Assembly (NCBI GenBank): GCA_035578175.1
Contig: JAQMRL010000002.1
Span: forward strand, 135,782,171 to 135,846,170
Length of the DNA: 64,000 nt
DNA from: Catonia carolina
Lineage: Eukaryota; Arthropoda; Insecta; Hemiptera; Achilidae
Direction: 5' to 3'
Shown here one piece after another: positions 47,656 to 59,136 of this stretch. Within the stretch, counting starts at the first letter, position 1. Each line of letters opens with the position of its first letter. Position numbers and translations under genes: made by a program. Under the pieces are notes generated by a model. It made no database searches. It was given only the letters and a program-made list of their open reading frames with translations, and was not told the DNA's origin.

Positions 47656-48818
47656 AGGCCTATTCCCATGATGCTGGTACTAGCTGCTAGTTGATTAGTA
47701 GTTAGCAAAATAGCGAAAAGGGATCGAACAAATAGCAACTATTTCAATTGAAGTGCTAGTATTCACTAGCGTGCTAGTGACTGAACATATTTAATTTTAT
47801 TAGCTCGGTGTGAATGCTTGAAATGTTGCTAGCTAGTAAGCTGTACTTTACACAGCACAACTCATGCATGTCTTCAGAGCACTGGCATTAATTAACTATA
47901 CTGTTTTTCACAGCTGACAAGCTTTGAACAGACAAAAGCCCATAACAGACAGGTGACGTGTCAAATTATTTACATTCAATCTGTTGGTTGCAGGGCTAAA
48001 AAAAATAGTTCTGTTTCATATTACATGGTCAGCCACTTAAATGACTGAATCATTGAAGAACAGAAGAGGTATAGGTGTAAAAGACACTAACCAGAGTCCT
48101 CTGAAAGTAATGAATTTTATTATACAGCCAGACCCTGTGGTGAATGAAGTGAAGGTGTCATTTGCAGTGGAAAATATGTGCTTTTCAGAGGGCCTGGCAT
48201 GCTGATAAGTGTGCTTTTCCACTAAGTGAGGAAGGCAATTGTAAACCACCTCACTCCTCGTTTTACTTAGTAAAAGCTCTACAGGTTCAAACCAGCCTTT
48301 TGGCAGATGACCTTAACAACAAGCTCTGAACATTTGCATTGTCCCCTACCTACTCCATAGCTAGCCAATGGTTTGCCAGCAACATTGCCAATACACACTC
48401 TTACAGCTCTGTTACATATTTCATCAGCCATTTTTTAGGTCTTTCAATAACAATAATACTAATAGAGCCACATACTAATGAGTACTATTAGTAATAGTAC
48501 TAATAGAGTACATTATAGTAGTTATAATGTACTAACATACAACCAGCTGATTATATTATAAAATATTGCATATCAACGCACTCTATAATCAATGTGTTCA
48601 GTAAGAGATGCAAGACACGAATGAATTACTGTGGCTCTTATATGCATGCATGCATAATGTTTGTCAAGATGGTACATTCGTACAATCTGAAAACGCTGGC
48701 AAACTTTCTGATTGATCTAAACACATGGAACAGCAGAGCTCATCAACCGTGAAAAGCATTGTAGTTCCGTGGCAACAATCACCTATGCGCTAGTAAACTA
48801 CCATTGTGGAAATAGGGC
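47656..48818. mobile_element. TIR element with 3-bp TTA duplication, PIF/Harbinger-like, SINE-A nested
   Basis: Termini aggcctattccca and (reverse complement) gccctatttcca are bordered by TTA on both sides (47653-47655, 48819-48821). TWA duplications with GGnCCnATTCC-type ends suggest PIF/Harbinger. No transposase. Confidence 0.5.
47937..48322 (+). repeat. SINE-A copy 6
   Basis: Full-length copy nested in the TIR element 47656-48818. Near-identical 12-mers aagctttgaaca (47920) and aagctctgaaca (right flank) look like a target duplication. Confidence 0.8.
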
Positions 48819-49425
48819 TTACAGGAATATTAGTTTATGACCACAGTAGAATGAATAAATAGATGGGCTTGCTCTGTTACTTCACTTAGTCCACTCAATG
48901 CAAATCCATTACTCATGTAGTAAATGTCATCAATGGTACTGAAGAAGTCAGCTGGTGACTAAATCAATTTTATTAAATACAATTTGGAAAATTACTAACA
49001 AAGCAGAAAGCTAAACATGCACATAAATCTTAAAAGATTGGAGAAATCCTCAATAAAATTGGTTTTTCAAATGCTTCACCTGTTTATTGAGAGTTGCGAG
49101 GAAGCAGTTCACATGAATAACTCCTTCAGCCAATGACTAGCACTGTTCACATGGTTAGCTGACTGCCAACACCACTTTATAAAGAGATTATTATAGTAAA
49201 ATCATTTAACTTTGCTCATATCAGGCAGGTGGAGTGTTACCTTACTTTGGTAATTCATTTCATTTTACACTGTTCTGTACCTTAACTTACACTACATATT
49301 TAAGTGCTGTACTGTACATATACAGGTAACATTATAGAGTTTAAGTAATCACCAAATTAAAAATAATTCTTGGATCAAGTTCAGTTAAGCCAGGTTATGG
49401 TCGAACAGGGTTCAGAGTTACGGTT

Positions 49426-49602
49426 CTCATAACAGGCAGGTGCCATTTGCAGGGTGGAAAGAGATTCTTATCAGAGGGCCTGGCATGCTGATAAGCGTAC
49501 TTATCCACTCAGGAAGGCAATTGTAAACCACATTAATCCTCGTTGTACTTGGTAAAGCCTCTGAGGTCAAACCAGCCTTTCAGCTGATGACCTAAACAAC
49601 AG
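49426..49602 (+). repeat. SINE-A copy 7, internally deleted
   Basis: The head (aacaggcaggtg) is fused directly to the 3' half (ccatttgcagggtgg...gatgacctaaacaac); about 200 bp are missing. Confidence 0.75.
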
Positions 49603-49917
49603 AACATAATTTAAGTCATAAAGTATGGGCTATAATTGGCTTGCCAATTTAACACAGCTACCTGTTAACCAGTACTCCTGTTCTAAATCCACGTCCATTA
49701 TCATCTTAGGATGAATAAAAATAGATGGGATCCAGATCTTTCTACTGAAACAGTTTCACTAAAAGTAGTTAATTACTATAAAACAATATTGGTACGGATC
49801 TCTCTGAAGTATAGAGAGGTTATAAAACCCATCTGCAACAAAAGGATCTAGGCAGATATCAACCTTTTTTAAATTACTCTTATTCCCAGTTTTACAAAAA
49901 TTTACCCACTGCTGCTG

Positions 49918-50297
49918 CCCAAAACAGACAGGTGGAGTGACAAATTATTTACACTCAATCTGTTTGTTGCAGGGCTAAAATAAATAGTTCTAGTTTTATA
50001 ACATGGTCAGCCAATCTAATGACTGAATTATTTAAGAACAGAAGAGGTAGAGGTGTAAAAGACACTAATCAGAGTTATCTAAGTAATGAATTTCATTATA
50101 CAGCCAGACCCTGTGGTGAATAGTGAAGGTGTCATTTGCAGAGTGGAAAACATGTGTTTTTCAGAGGGCCCGGCATACTGATAAGCGTACTTTTCCACTC
50201 AGTGAGGAAGGCAACTGTAAACCACCTCACTCCTCGTTTTACTTAGTAAAACCTCTACATGTTCAAACCAGCTTTTGGCTAATGACCTAAACAACAA
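49918..50297 (+). repeat. SINE-A copy 8, reference copy with 13-bp target duplication
   Basis: 380 bp flanked by the exact 13-mer cccactgctgctg (49905-49917 and 50298-50310). The element runs from ...aacagacaggtggagtg to ...gatgacctaaacaacaa, ending in an AAC-repeat tail. This defines the family as a retroposon with an (AAC)n tail. A box-B-like ggttcaaaccagc lies near the 3' end, but there is no clear tRNA head. Confidence 0.85.
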
Positions 50298-50765
50298 CCC
50301 ACTGCTGCTGAAGGGTGCTTTCTTCAGTAAAACTATTACCGAACGTTGTTACAACCAAATACTATCACTGGGCGATTGCAATCTCAGAAAAATATTTTAA
50401 GGAATGCTGACTAATATTCATCAACACCACTAAGTAAAGGTTAATAACGAGTAGTAGTTTTTTTTAAAACACCATCAATTAAATTACATTTTTAAGGATA
50501 TGGAGCAATAAAAATATATTCAAAAACCCAGAAAATTAAGATTATGATGGGTTGTTCATACGGCAAGGTGTAAATGAAAAACCCAGTAAAGTTAGTGCCA
50601 CACAAATATACATACCTCAGGGAAAACAGCTAAGACTTAGAAACAATACAATCCAGTAACAGCTGACCCTGGCACATGCACAGATGGGAGTTTTCACAGT
50701 ATACAGAAGAAGACAAAGGAAAAATAATAGGTTCAGAAAATATTGCATTTTGCTATGTTAATTTA

Positions 50766-50935
50766 TACTTTCTCCTGCCCTACATAAATATATAAACAGA
50801 GGAGGAAAGTAGTTTCAATCAATTTTGCATTTTCAGACCCCTTGAACCCAAAAATCATGTTTTTAATGATTGGTCTGAGTGTGAACAAAATTTCAAGAAT
50901 GGACTATCATAAAAAATTGAAACTTGTTTTTATTA
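50766..50935. repeat. repeat family E copy
   Basis: ctttctcctgccctacataa ... cagaccccttgaacccaaaa ... aatgattggtctgagtg; shares order with 59137. Confidence 0.7.
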
Positions 50936-51089
50936 GGCTTGTTTTGTAGGCCATAAAATTTTAATAATAATAATTAGGCGTAAAATGACAGTCCGCATGA
51001 TCGTTAAAATCTCCGTTATCATCGGGTTAATATATAAATATGTGTGTACAATAAACAAACAGCAATTATATCCTAAATAAATTTTCAAA

Positions 51090-51095
51090 TTTATT
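51090..51095 (-). terminator. candidate hsp10 poly(A) signal
   Basis: Reads AATAAA on the minus strand, roughly 300 nt downstream of the hsp10 stop. It is plausible by position only. Confidence 0.35.
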
Positions 51096-51390
51096 TGAAA
51101 AAAAAAAAGAATCACTACTTAAATAACACAATCAAGTAAAAAAAGTTAATATAACATTTTAATCTAAACTGAGGTACATAATAATTACAAATAAACTTTC
51201 ATTCAAATCAATTTAAACCAAATCTTTCTCCATCAATCTTTCACTACTTATGTACCACGAGACATTTTAGGTAACAACCTAATAAAATAACAATTAACAA
51301 AGGCTTATCACCTAATCTCGTTCTCTGTACAAAAAAAAAATAGCAGCCCTACAAATTAATTAACAGTCATTAAATTTAAACTTTATGAAC

Positions 51391-51534
51391 TCAAACTTCA
51401 AGCTTCGCTAAAATATCACTTTCTCTGAACAGGTGGTATTCTTTGTTTTCTTCAAGTTCTACACGTGTTCCACCATACTCTGGTAACAATACTTTATCTC
51501 CAACCTTGATCTGAGTAGGAATGAATTCACCAAC
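51391..51534 (-). CDS. Hspe1: hsp10 exon 3 (residues 59-105 and stop)
   Basis: Minus-strand acceptor ttatag, phase 0. It encodes [20 protein letters not shown] and ends [16 protein letters not shown]. A TTTATT on the plus strand at 51090-51095 reads AATAAA on the minus strand, about 300 nt past the stop, and is the nearest candidate poly(A) signal. Confidence 0.97.
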   Translation of the reverse strand, partial: VGEFIPTQIKVGDKVLLPEYGGTRVELEENKEYHLFRESDILAKLEV

Positions 51535-54500
51535 CTATAAACAAAGAAAGCACAATTTCAAAATCATCTGTGAATACAATAGGAATTCTTTAATTGTAAT
51601 TAACTTATAATAAATCGCTCCTTGATTTCAAGGATTTCCAATTTAACCAACAGCAGTAATCTCCAATTACACAATTTTTGAAGTCGATGAGCTATGAACG
51701 TACACATTGTTGCCCCAACTTACTTCACAGCTAGCCAATTAATTGCCAGCAATTTTGCCAATACTTGCTCTCCTAGCTCTGTTATACAATTTTGTCAGAC
51801 ATGTTTTTGGTCTTTCAATTACAATTATTATAACTTATTAACAAACAACTAGCTGATTATGCTATAAAGTATTGCTTGTTAACACGCTCTATAGTCCATG
51901 TGTTCAGTACGAGATGCAAGACACGAGTGAACTACTACGGCTCTTATACACATGCGCGCGTATTGTTTGTCAAGCTGATACATTCATACAATCTGACAAC
52001 GCTGGCAAATGTTCTGACTGGTCTAACCACGTGGAACAGCAGAGCTCATCAACCGTGAAAAGCATTACAGATGGTGTGGTCCATGCTCAAAGTTATGTCA
52101 CATAAAACGTTGAGTTTGCATGAATAGCACACAGATTATATTGCTAAGCTCCACAGGTCAGTTGCACTAAGTATTGCAAAGAAAGAGCAAAACAAAAATC
52201 ACAGTATAGTTGGTAGACAGACTGATTAGAAAGTCAACTCTCATTTGGAGTCGAAAAAAATTAATTACCAAGAAATATTGGTCGACGTCCTTCCAAAATA
52301 TGACAGAAAATAAGAAGCAATTTTGATGATTCAGCTAAAGATGGAATAATAAAGAATTATTATTCTTTAATATATTTTTATCTTTAATATTCTTATCTAT
52401 TCTCTATATCTTTTATCTTTAATATTCTTCAGTCAGTTCACGGACCTAATTATATATAAATAACAGTTACATTGTTTTCACATCTTTTTTTTATTACTTT
52501 GTCCTTTAAATAAAGTAATGCTTGATTTAAGGGACAAATAGGATACCGATGTATGTTGTTGTAAAAGTCCGTTAAATAGAAAGTCCATTCATTTAACACA
52601 ATTGGTCACATATGTTAAAGTAAAATTCCATGATTTTCAAATTGCAAAACAAAGACTTGTACTATATTTTATAAGCATAATTAAAAGGGAAATATTAATT
52701 TCGAAAAGGGACGTTTTATTTTGAAAAGTTACTACCATTCAGAGACTTACTACCATGCTATTTCAAATCGACTGTAAGTACTTCAAGAATTAAATCAAGA
52801 ACATTTTGAATAACTTCTCTCTGATACAATTAAAATGTCTTATTACAAAGGCCATAATAATTGATGATACAGCGCAATTATCTATAAGTTCTACAAAAAT
52901 GCATGTATCACATAAGTTAAAAATATTGGAATAGCTGAAAGACAAAATGTTTAACCAAGTTACAGTCTACAAAGCTACAATGTACGTGTGATCACATAAA
53001 TTTTCATTTAACACCAAACTTAGTGACTGGTGCAGGTTGGGGTATTTAAAACACCAAAATTTATATAGATAATAGAGCGACAAGGATCTTTTTTTACAAA
53101 ACTGATGCTAAAAATACAAACAGGATTTTTTCTTAGTCCAAACAGGACTATTTTTAAAACAACAGAAATGAGTTTCCAATTCTATACTTTAAACCACCAT
53201 AATACAACTTAAAAGAAAAGGTCTAACAGATACTAAATCATTGGCAATGCAATTATCTTATGGCAGATTACTTCTAGTGATCCAAAAATATATTTTTATT
53301 CAAACAACCAATATTTTACAGTTTAACATTGACACGAAGTCCAATGATGCTTCTATGGCATCATGGTTATTCTATTTCTTTAACTGGGTAGTGTTTCCTT
53401 TTGTCATACAATGCTCAGTGGTAAAAATTGTCTTAATCGATGTAGCTTAATAAAATTACTTCATTTAACCTTCAGTCATTTCCTAAAATTTGTCTTTTTT
53501 ACATGTTTACTAGCGGTACCCAGTGCACGTTGCTACGCCCAAGAACAGAAAACATGTTTTTATGGAAAATATGAAATTTATTTTATTTTTTCTAAGGCCC
53601 GTTAGCGCAAGTGGTTTCTTTACCTGGAGTACAGAGTTCGATTCCCGGTCAGGTTTGGCATTTTTTCATCATTTGTTTTTATTACAATCATTATCCACCG
53701 GCTGTATCAGCAGAAATTGCAGAACAGTCAGACGTAAAACAAAAAAGAAACTAATGCCAGGGGCATAAAATGTAAACATCACTACTACGATTGATGCACA
53801 AACAATAATAATGGCCAAATACAGTATTGGGAGTGAGACAAAGCTTATTGTGTGAGAAAGACCAGGGACCGTTTTTGTTATCATCCCTACTCTGTGCTGT
53901 TCACGAAGTGAGAGTGACACCAGTAGACGCCTGGCGGGAATAACTGATCGAATGACAACTGATCTTTTTATGATTTTTTTATTGACCACCGAGAGTAGAA
54001 AATTATTAAATTACTAATATTGCTATAAAAAAAATAGAGGTTGGTGGTAGAAGGGTGAAAATTTAGGAGTATATGTATTTATAATGGCACATTATAAAAA
54101 AATAAAAAATTTTTTTTGGGGTGGACCACCCTTATCACTCAGGGGTACAAAAAATATATAAAAATCTATTCTTAGACCTACCAAGTGTACACATCAAATT
54201 TCATCAAAATTGGTTACGCTGTTTCGGAGGAGTATGGCAACTAACACTGTGACATGAGAATTTTATATATTAGATGTTAAAATATATATGAAAAACTAAA
54301 ATCAAATTTAAGATGTTACAATCATAACAAAAGTTTATTATAATTTTGATCTACATTTGTTTTAAATGAGGTTAACTTTTTTTTTTAAATCTGAATATTG
54401 TTTTATTACTATTATTTATAACTAAAGACTATTGGGACATTTAAGATTTGGAACGTACAGGTTTTATTACATATATAATTTGACTATTTATTCATTTAAC

Positions 54501-56440
54501 AAGATTTTGTTATTTTAAAATAACATTTGAATTGAACGTACTATTTTCATATATTTGATGTCATTGTATTAGAAGTAGGTTTCAGCGCTCTGAAGACATT
54601 ATTAATTACTTTAATCTTGTTCAAATTTCACACTTCAAAATTTTACATTATAAATAACTATTTTACATCCTGCTTATATTTTTTTTAAATTTAATTTGTT
54701 GAACAAAGAATCAAGCAATAAATGAAAGAGAACCTATAACATTAACAAAAGAGTAAGAAAATTATTCTTTTATTTCATAATAGTTCTTTAATTTAAAAAT
54801 ATTTGTTTTCAGGATAACTCAAATTAACATTTTCCCTTGAGGGAAAACAACATTAATCACAATCTTTCTCTTAATTTGAAAATATCAGGTCATTCATAAT
54901 TGCTACATTTTATACACTTCAGACCTCATAAATTGGTATGAACATGTCAATCTCAACATAATTTCTTAAACCATGTTTAAATTTCCCCATGCATAAATCT
55001 ACTTATTCTAAAATACATAATAACTGCATAATATTTTTTTTTAATTACATAAAAAGACATGAACAGGCCTTCAAGTAAAATTATGTCCCTTTTGTATCAA
55101 AAGATGGACATTTTTCATTGTCACTTTCCTTGCAATTAGGTCTAGTTAAATAATTTTAAGCTATTAAAATAATAGGCTGTTCGTGATTAGATTACTAACA
55201 CTGAAAAGTAAATATTTTCTCAATACATAACTGATTCAAAACTTACTTTTTCCACATATTATAAATTGATATTACACCTAGAGAACCTTAAAATTAATGT
55301 AGCATTTCAAAAACCTATATCTGCTTGCCCACTACTTTCAATTCTACTACCAAATATGACCCATATAATGGTAATGAAATTGAATAATTTAACCTAAAAC
55401 TGATAAGCAGCTATTCAACTGTTCAATGAGAATTAAAATTGATAAAAAAATTACTATCAGAAGTTTAAAATGGTTTAGTTGATTAGGATCAAAACTCATA
55501 GTAAGAAATTTAGATTAAAAACCATTTGGGAAAATATAAAGAACAAGATATTAATTTTATAATTCTTACATAATAAAAAATAATTATACATTACAAAAAA
55601 AAGAAGAGATACAACACATTTATGTAATAAACTTTTATCGCACAAACATGTCGACACCCAACATGTGCTCATTATAAGAGTTTTAATCACTTGCATCAAG
55701 GGGGTATGCTTACTAGAGAATGGAGTCAAAACCCTCATCCTAAGATAAATTCTTAACCACTAATCCCAAATTCCTTAGTTCAACATTTTCACCTTCATCC
55801 TAATCACCTGTAAACATGAGCTCTCAATACAGGACTGATGCCTGTTACATTAACAATGAACCAAGCATGCCTAACCGTGTTTTAAACGAATGCATGGATT
55901 TTTATTTCCTACAAATTTTTCTTTGAAACATCTGACACCAAATAGAATGCCAATAAAGAACACAAAAGATGTATTTTTGTTTCTAATATAAATCTATCTA
56001 CTTACATTGTTTCTAGCTCCTGGACCGACTGCAACAACTGTACCGTGAAGTACCTTTCCCTGAGATTTCTCAGGAATAACAATACCTCCTTTTGTTTTCG
56101 TAATTGCTTCAGCACGAAGCACGAGAACCCGATCGAACATGGGAATTAATTTCTTGATGGCATGCTGAGCTACTGCCTGTAACAATACAACAAACAAACC
56201 AATTAAACTGACTGATAAAAACTAAAGTTAACATTATTCAGCACCGAAATTTTACGACTTTTAAAGAGTTAACTACAAACATACTATCTCGTGCAACTAA
56301 GACCAAATTTACTACAGCAATGTCCACACCATTGACTTAATTTTCAGTGATGTTATGTACTAATGCTAGTTATAAACAACAAATATTTAAAAAAAAACTC
56401 ATTAAGACTGTCAGACCTATTTTAAATAAACTCTTACCAT
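51391..56440 (-). CDS. Hspe1: hsp10 / chaperonin 10, mitochondrial co-chaperonin, complete, 3 coding exons
   Basis: Heptameric lid of the mitochondrial chaperonin; it caps Hsp60 during ATP-driven folding in the matrix. Coding parts on the minus strand are 56438-56440 (ATG only), 56006-56176 and 51391-51534, joining to 105 aa, the usual length. Landmarks: [15 protein letters not shown] (first barrel strands), the mobile loop [16 protein letters not shown] with the GIVI hydrophobic anchor that docks on Hsp60, [11 protein letters not shown], then [16 protein letters not shown] and the C-terminal [11 protein letters not shown]. The start was chosen because ATG directly abuts a GTAAGAG donor and splicing gives [13 protein letters not shown]. 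It is divergent from hsp60 and convergent with per. Identity is beyond reasonable doubt from motif recall. Confidence 0.96.
51706..52075. repeat. internal fragment of the 47656-48818 element
   Basis: Collinear with 48340-48770 (agctagccaat, gttcagtacgagatgcaaga, gaacagcagagctcatcaac). Lies in hsp10 intron 2, just upstream of the exon 3 acceptor in transcript order. Confidence 0.7.
52076..56005. other. hsp10 intron 2, mostly unassigned
   Basis: Apart from the SINE at 53595 and a retroelement-like tract around 54120-54290 (aaatttcatcaaaattggtt), nothing is recognised. Confidence 0.55.
53595..53755 (+). repeat. SINE-C/D related tRNA-derived copy
   Basis: tRNA-like head (gttagcgcaagtggtttc, box B gagttcgattcccgg) joined to a tail similar to SINE-C (aacagtcagacgtaaaac). 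In hsp10 intron 2. Confidence 0.7.
56006..56176 (-). CDS. Hspe1: hsp10 exon 2 (residues 2-58)
   Basis: Minus-strand acceptor ttacag, donor AAT/GTAAGT, phase 0 to 0, 57 codons. It carries the IPMFDRVLV strand, the mobile loop with [11 protein letters not shown] and [13 protein letters not shown]. Confidence 0.97.
56438..56440 (-). CDS. Hspe1: hsp10 exon 1 coding part (start codon only)
   Basis: On the minus strand the ATG is followed at once by the donor GTAAGAG (56437-56431). The rest of exon 1 is 5' UTR extending to higher coordinates. No other in-frame ATG precedes the conserved core in exon 2, so this start is required. Confidence 0.85.
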
Positions 56441-56526
56441 TTTATGCATGAGTGCGGCTTTTTTGTACTTCCAAATCAAGCAAAATTTAACTGTAAAGTA
56501 ACCTGAATCCTATCCAGGCTAACGTG

Positions 56527-56534
56527 TTCTAGAA
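56527..56534. promoter_or_regulatory. heat-shock element, hsp10-proximal
   Basis: TTCTAGAA is a perfect TTCnnGAA pair. The next pentamer position (atc at 56537-56539) matches partly, and a further TTC follows at 56544-56546. HSF trimers bind alternating nGAAn units. It lies about 87 bp upstream of the hsp10 ATG. Confidence 0.65.
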
Positions 56535-56979
56535 CGATCAGACTTCGACCGTCAGGAAGTAATGATAAAAATATTTTAAAGTTACTGCACTTTACTCGCT
56601 GTAAGCGCTATAATCGTATTAAGAATTTAGATTAAGTGAATATATAAAAATGTTTAATAAGATTTTATAAGCTGCAAGCAACAGAATTTTAATCTTATAA
56701 TAATTTTAATCAGCACCGTATAATGTATTTGTTTATATGTAACAATCCAAGATTTTCAAAGAATAAGAAGAAATCTGATATTGAAGCTTTTGGCCTAGTC
56801 AACGTAAAACATGAACATTTTTGTTTTTTATCAAAAATAAAACATTCTATTTTAATATCATGAATATGCACCTCAAATAAAATTACAGATATTGTTTCTT
56901 TTCATAATAAGTGTAAATCTTTCGTTTTAAAATTTTATATTTTTATTTATTGCAAATCATTGCATCAGATGCCGGTATA

Positions 56980-56992
56980 TTCTAGAATATTT
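56980..56992. promoter_or_regulatory. heat-shock element, hsp60-proximal
   Basis: TTC-ta-GAA-ta-TTt: two perfect units and one two-of-three unit in the alternating spacing bound by heat-shock factor. It lies about 0.19 kb before the inferred hsp60 transcription start. Confidence 0.65.
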
Positions 56993-57146
56993 GCCCTTAA
57001 CTGAGCAGTATGTTGAATTCCATAATTAATAATAAACCATTTATCAGAGAACTATATTTTAAAATAACGCAATAAAAAAATAATATTAATTATTGCCCTT
57101 TCAATGATAAACTTGCTTATTTTTTCGTGATTTACTCAATTTAGTT

Positions 57147-57153
57147 TATATAT
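57147..57153 (+). promoter_or_regulatory. TATA-like box of hsp60
   Basis: TATATAT within TTATATATTTAAA, about 30 bp before where the non-coding exon would begin. It is suggestive only, given the AT content. Confidence 0.4.
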
Positions 57154-57174
57154 TTAAACTGCTCATTGCAGGGC

Positions 57175-57318
57175 TGTAGATATTCTTGCCCATGTGCACT
57201 CAAGTTGCGTGCTGGTTCGTTCTTCTGCCGTAGTGGAAGAAGAGAAAGAACTCACTGGTTCTCTTGGTTGGAAGTTCTTGTGTTTTGGAAAAAGAAGTAC
57301 CGAAAAATTGTTTTAAAG
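57175..57318 (+). other. Hspd1: hsp60 non-coding exon 1 (5' UTR), start approximate
   Basis: This local GC-richer stretch ends in AAAG/GTAATT at 57318/57319, a good donor, and has no ATG frame leading anywhere. The coding ATG lies directly after an acceptor at 60892, so an upstream non-coding exon is required. The 5' limit is placed from the TATA-like box. Confidence 0.55.
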
Positions 57319-58736
57319 GTAATTTGATGAAATATATATTTTTAATCCGTAGTAAAGTTTAATGTACTTTTTATTATTTAATTTAGTAAGTTAATTAATA
57401 ATGGTTATTGTATGTAGATAAGAGTTAACCCCAATTCCGGCTGATGTAAAAAGCACATTGTTGTACCTTTCGTATTTTGAATTTATATTTTTAAACTTTA
57501 TGGTCTTATTAACCGCTATTTAACTCTCGGTTCGGGATATTTTAACAAAAATATCAGATTCTGAGTATGTTGTAAAACTTTCATGTATTTTTGTGAAAAT
57601 TTTATCGACAGTTTTGTCTTTTCAAAAATTAGCGATTGTAATTTATGTAATCTAGTTACATATAAGTTAATCACTTAACAAAAGTTTTATTAAGCTTATT
57701 TAAACAAAATAGTTTATGGTGGCGTATTAGGTGCCTATCCGAAATTTTGTGTAGGCTGGTCCTCAAATGTAATAGATTTCTGTAAAGTAGGGTTTTTATT
57801 GTAGCTTAAAAGTTTTAAATGATTGTGATTTGTAAAAAAATTAAAAGAAATACTTTGGTAGAGTTTAAAAGCTTTGGTAATTATTTATTTTACAAAGTAA
57901 CCTACAGCAAAATTTATACAGGATAAATTTTCAGCGAGTCAGCTGAGGTATGGCATTTATATAGAGGTATATTTGCCATGTAGATAGTCAATTTCTTGAG
58001 GAGGTTTAGGCAGTGTTCATGTATTAATGTGCAACTAGCTGAAGCTCAGTAATAATTAACTAGACTTATTGCTTTTCTAGTTCATTAGGTATTAATTAAA
58101 ACCCCTAAATGTGTTTTCATGTATGACTTAGGAAAGCTTATTGTTTATGCAAGTGTTAAGTTTACCTTATTTAAAATTATTCCAATACTGTTAATTGTAA
58201 AAAAAGCTACACTGACAAGTTTTTTCTTCTGACCTATTGCTGACCTATCCAAATTCAAATCAGTCTAGATGAAATTGATATACAGTTCATGCAGCATTGG
58301 TTTAGAGGTGCTTTTGGGAATATTAATTTATAAAACTTATTAGTGTTCAAAGTAGCATCTTGCCATGAATTAGTACTTTTTAATTCACAGCCAGTTTTTA
58401 GGAATTGTTGGAAGTTATTTTAACAGTCTTAATAGTAAAAAAATTCTACACTACATTAAAAGTGAAATCGTTTTAATTAAACTGGATTTACTACATTGTG
58501 CATTTTTAGGTTATATTTTTTTAGTAGTACATGTGCATACATATACAAAATATAGTAATCCCTAGCCATTTGTTGTTGCGTTTTTAAATGTCCAGATATT
58601 TAAACAATATAGCCTATTTCACGTAACTTTGAAATTCATGTAAACGAGTCGTATGAGCTTACAGTTAAAACAATGAGACTCTTGTGACTGACCTTTATCG
58701 GGTCACCAGGCGTCTGGGATGAGTTGTTATATCAAC

Positions 58737-58960
58737 ATATTACTTTCTCTTGCCCTTCATGGTTATAGATAAGGATGGAGAGTATTGTTCTCTTGTCAAT
58801 TTTTCCGAATTGAGTTTTTATCGTAAATTCATTTTTTCACGCCCCCTGAACCTAAAAACGAAACATGTTTTTAAGCAATTTGTGTGTGTGTGAGTGAAAT
58901 ATCTCAAGAACGGAATAGCTTACAAACTTGAAATATTGAAATTGAGTTTAGTTACCACAT
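58737..58960. repeat. repeat family E copy
   Basis: tactttctcttgcccttcat ... gccccctgaacctaaaaacg ... (tg)n ... atctcaagaacggaa, in hsp60 intron 1. Confidence 0.75.
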
Positions 58961-59136
58961 GGGGGAGATGCAGAACATTTTCAATTTGTGCTATTTGGTG
59001 AATATAAATGCATAGGTTTGGTTTTGGTATTTGCTGTAAGTTTAACACTCACTAATAGCAGTTACCATATGTAAAATATAACTTAAGGTATTTATTTAAA
59101 GATTTAAGTATTTATTTAACTTAAAGTATTTATTAC

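Larger units (their letters stand above)
56441..57174. promoter_or_regulatory. shared head-to-head promoter region of hsp10 and hsp60
   Basis: About 0.74 kb separates the hsp10 start codon (minus) from the inferred hsp60 first exon (plus). The region contains two TTCTAGAA heat-shock-type inverted pentamers (56527-56534 and 56980-56987) and no recognisable transposon, unlike its surroundings. Head-to-head hsp60/hsp10 with a bidirectional, heat-inducible promoter is established in vertebrates. The hsp10 UTR boundary cannot be fixed from sequence. Confidence 0.8.

Noticed and set aside
49918..50297. SINE-A as a TIR element (MITE)
   Set aside because: The two ends are not inverted repeats, and the 13-bp duplication with an AAC tail fits retroposition better.
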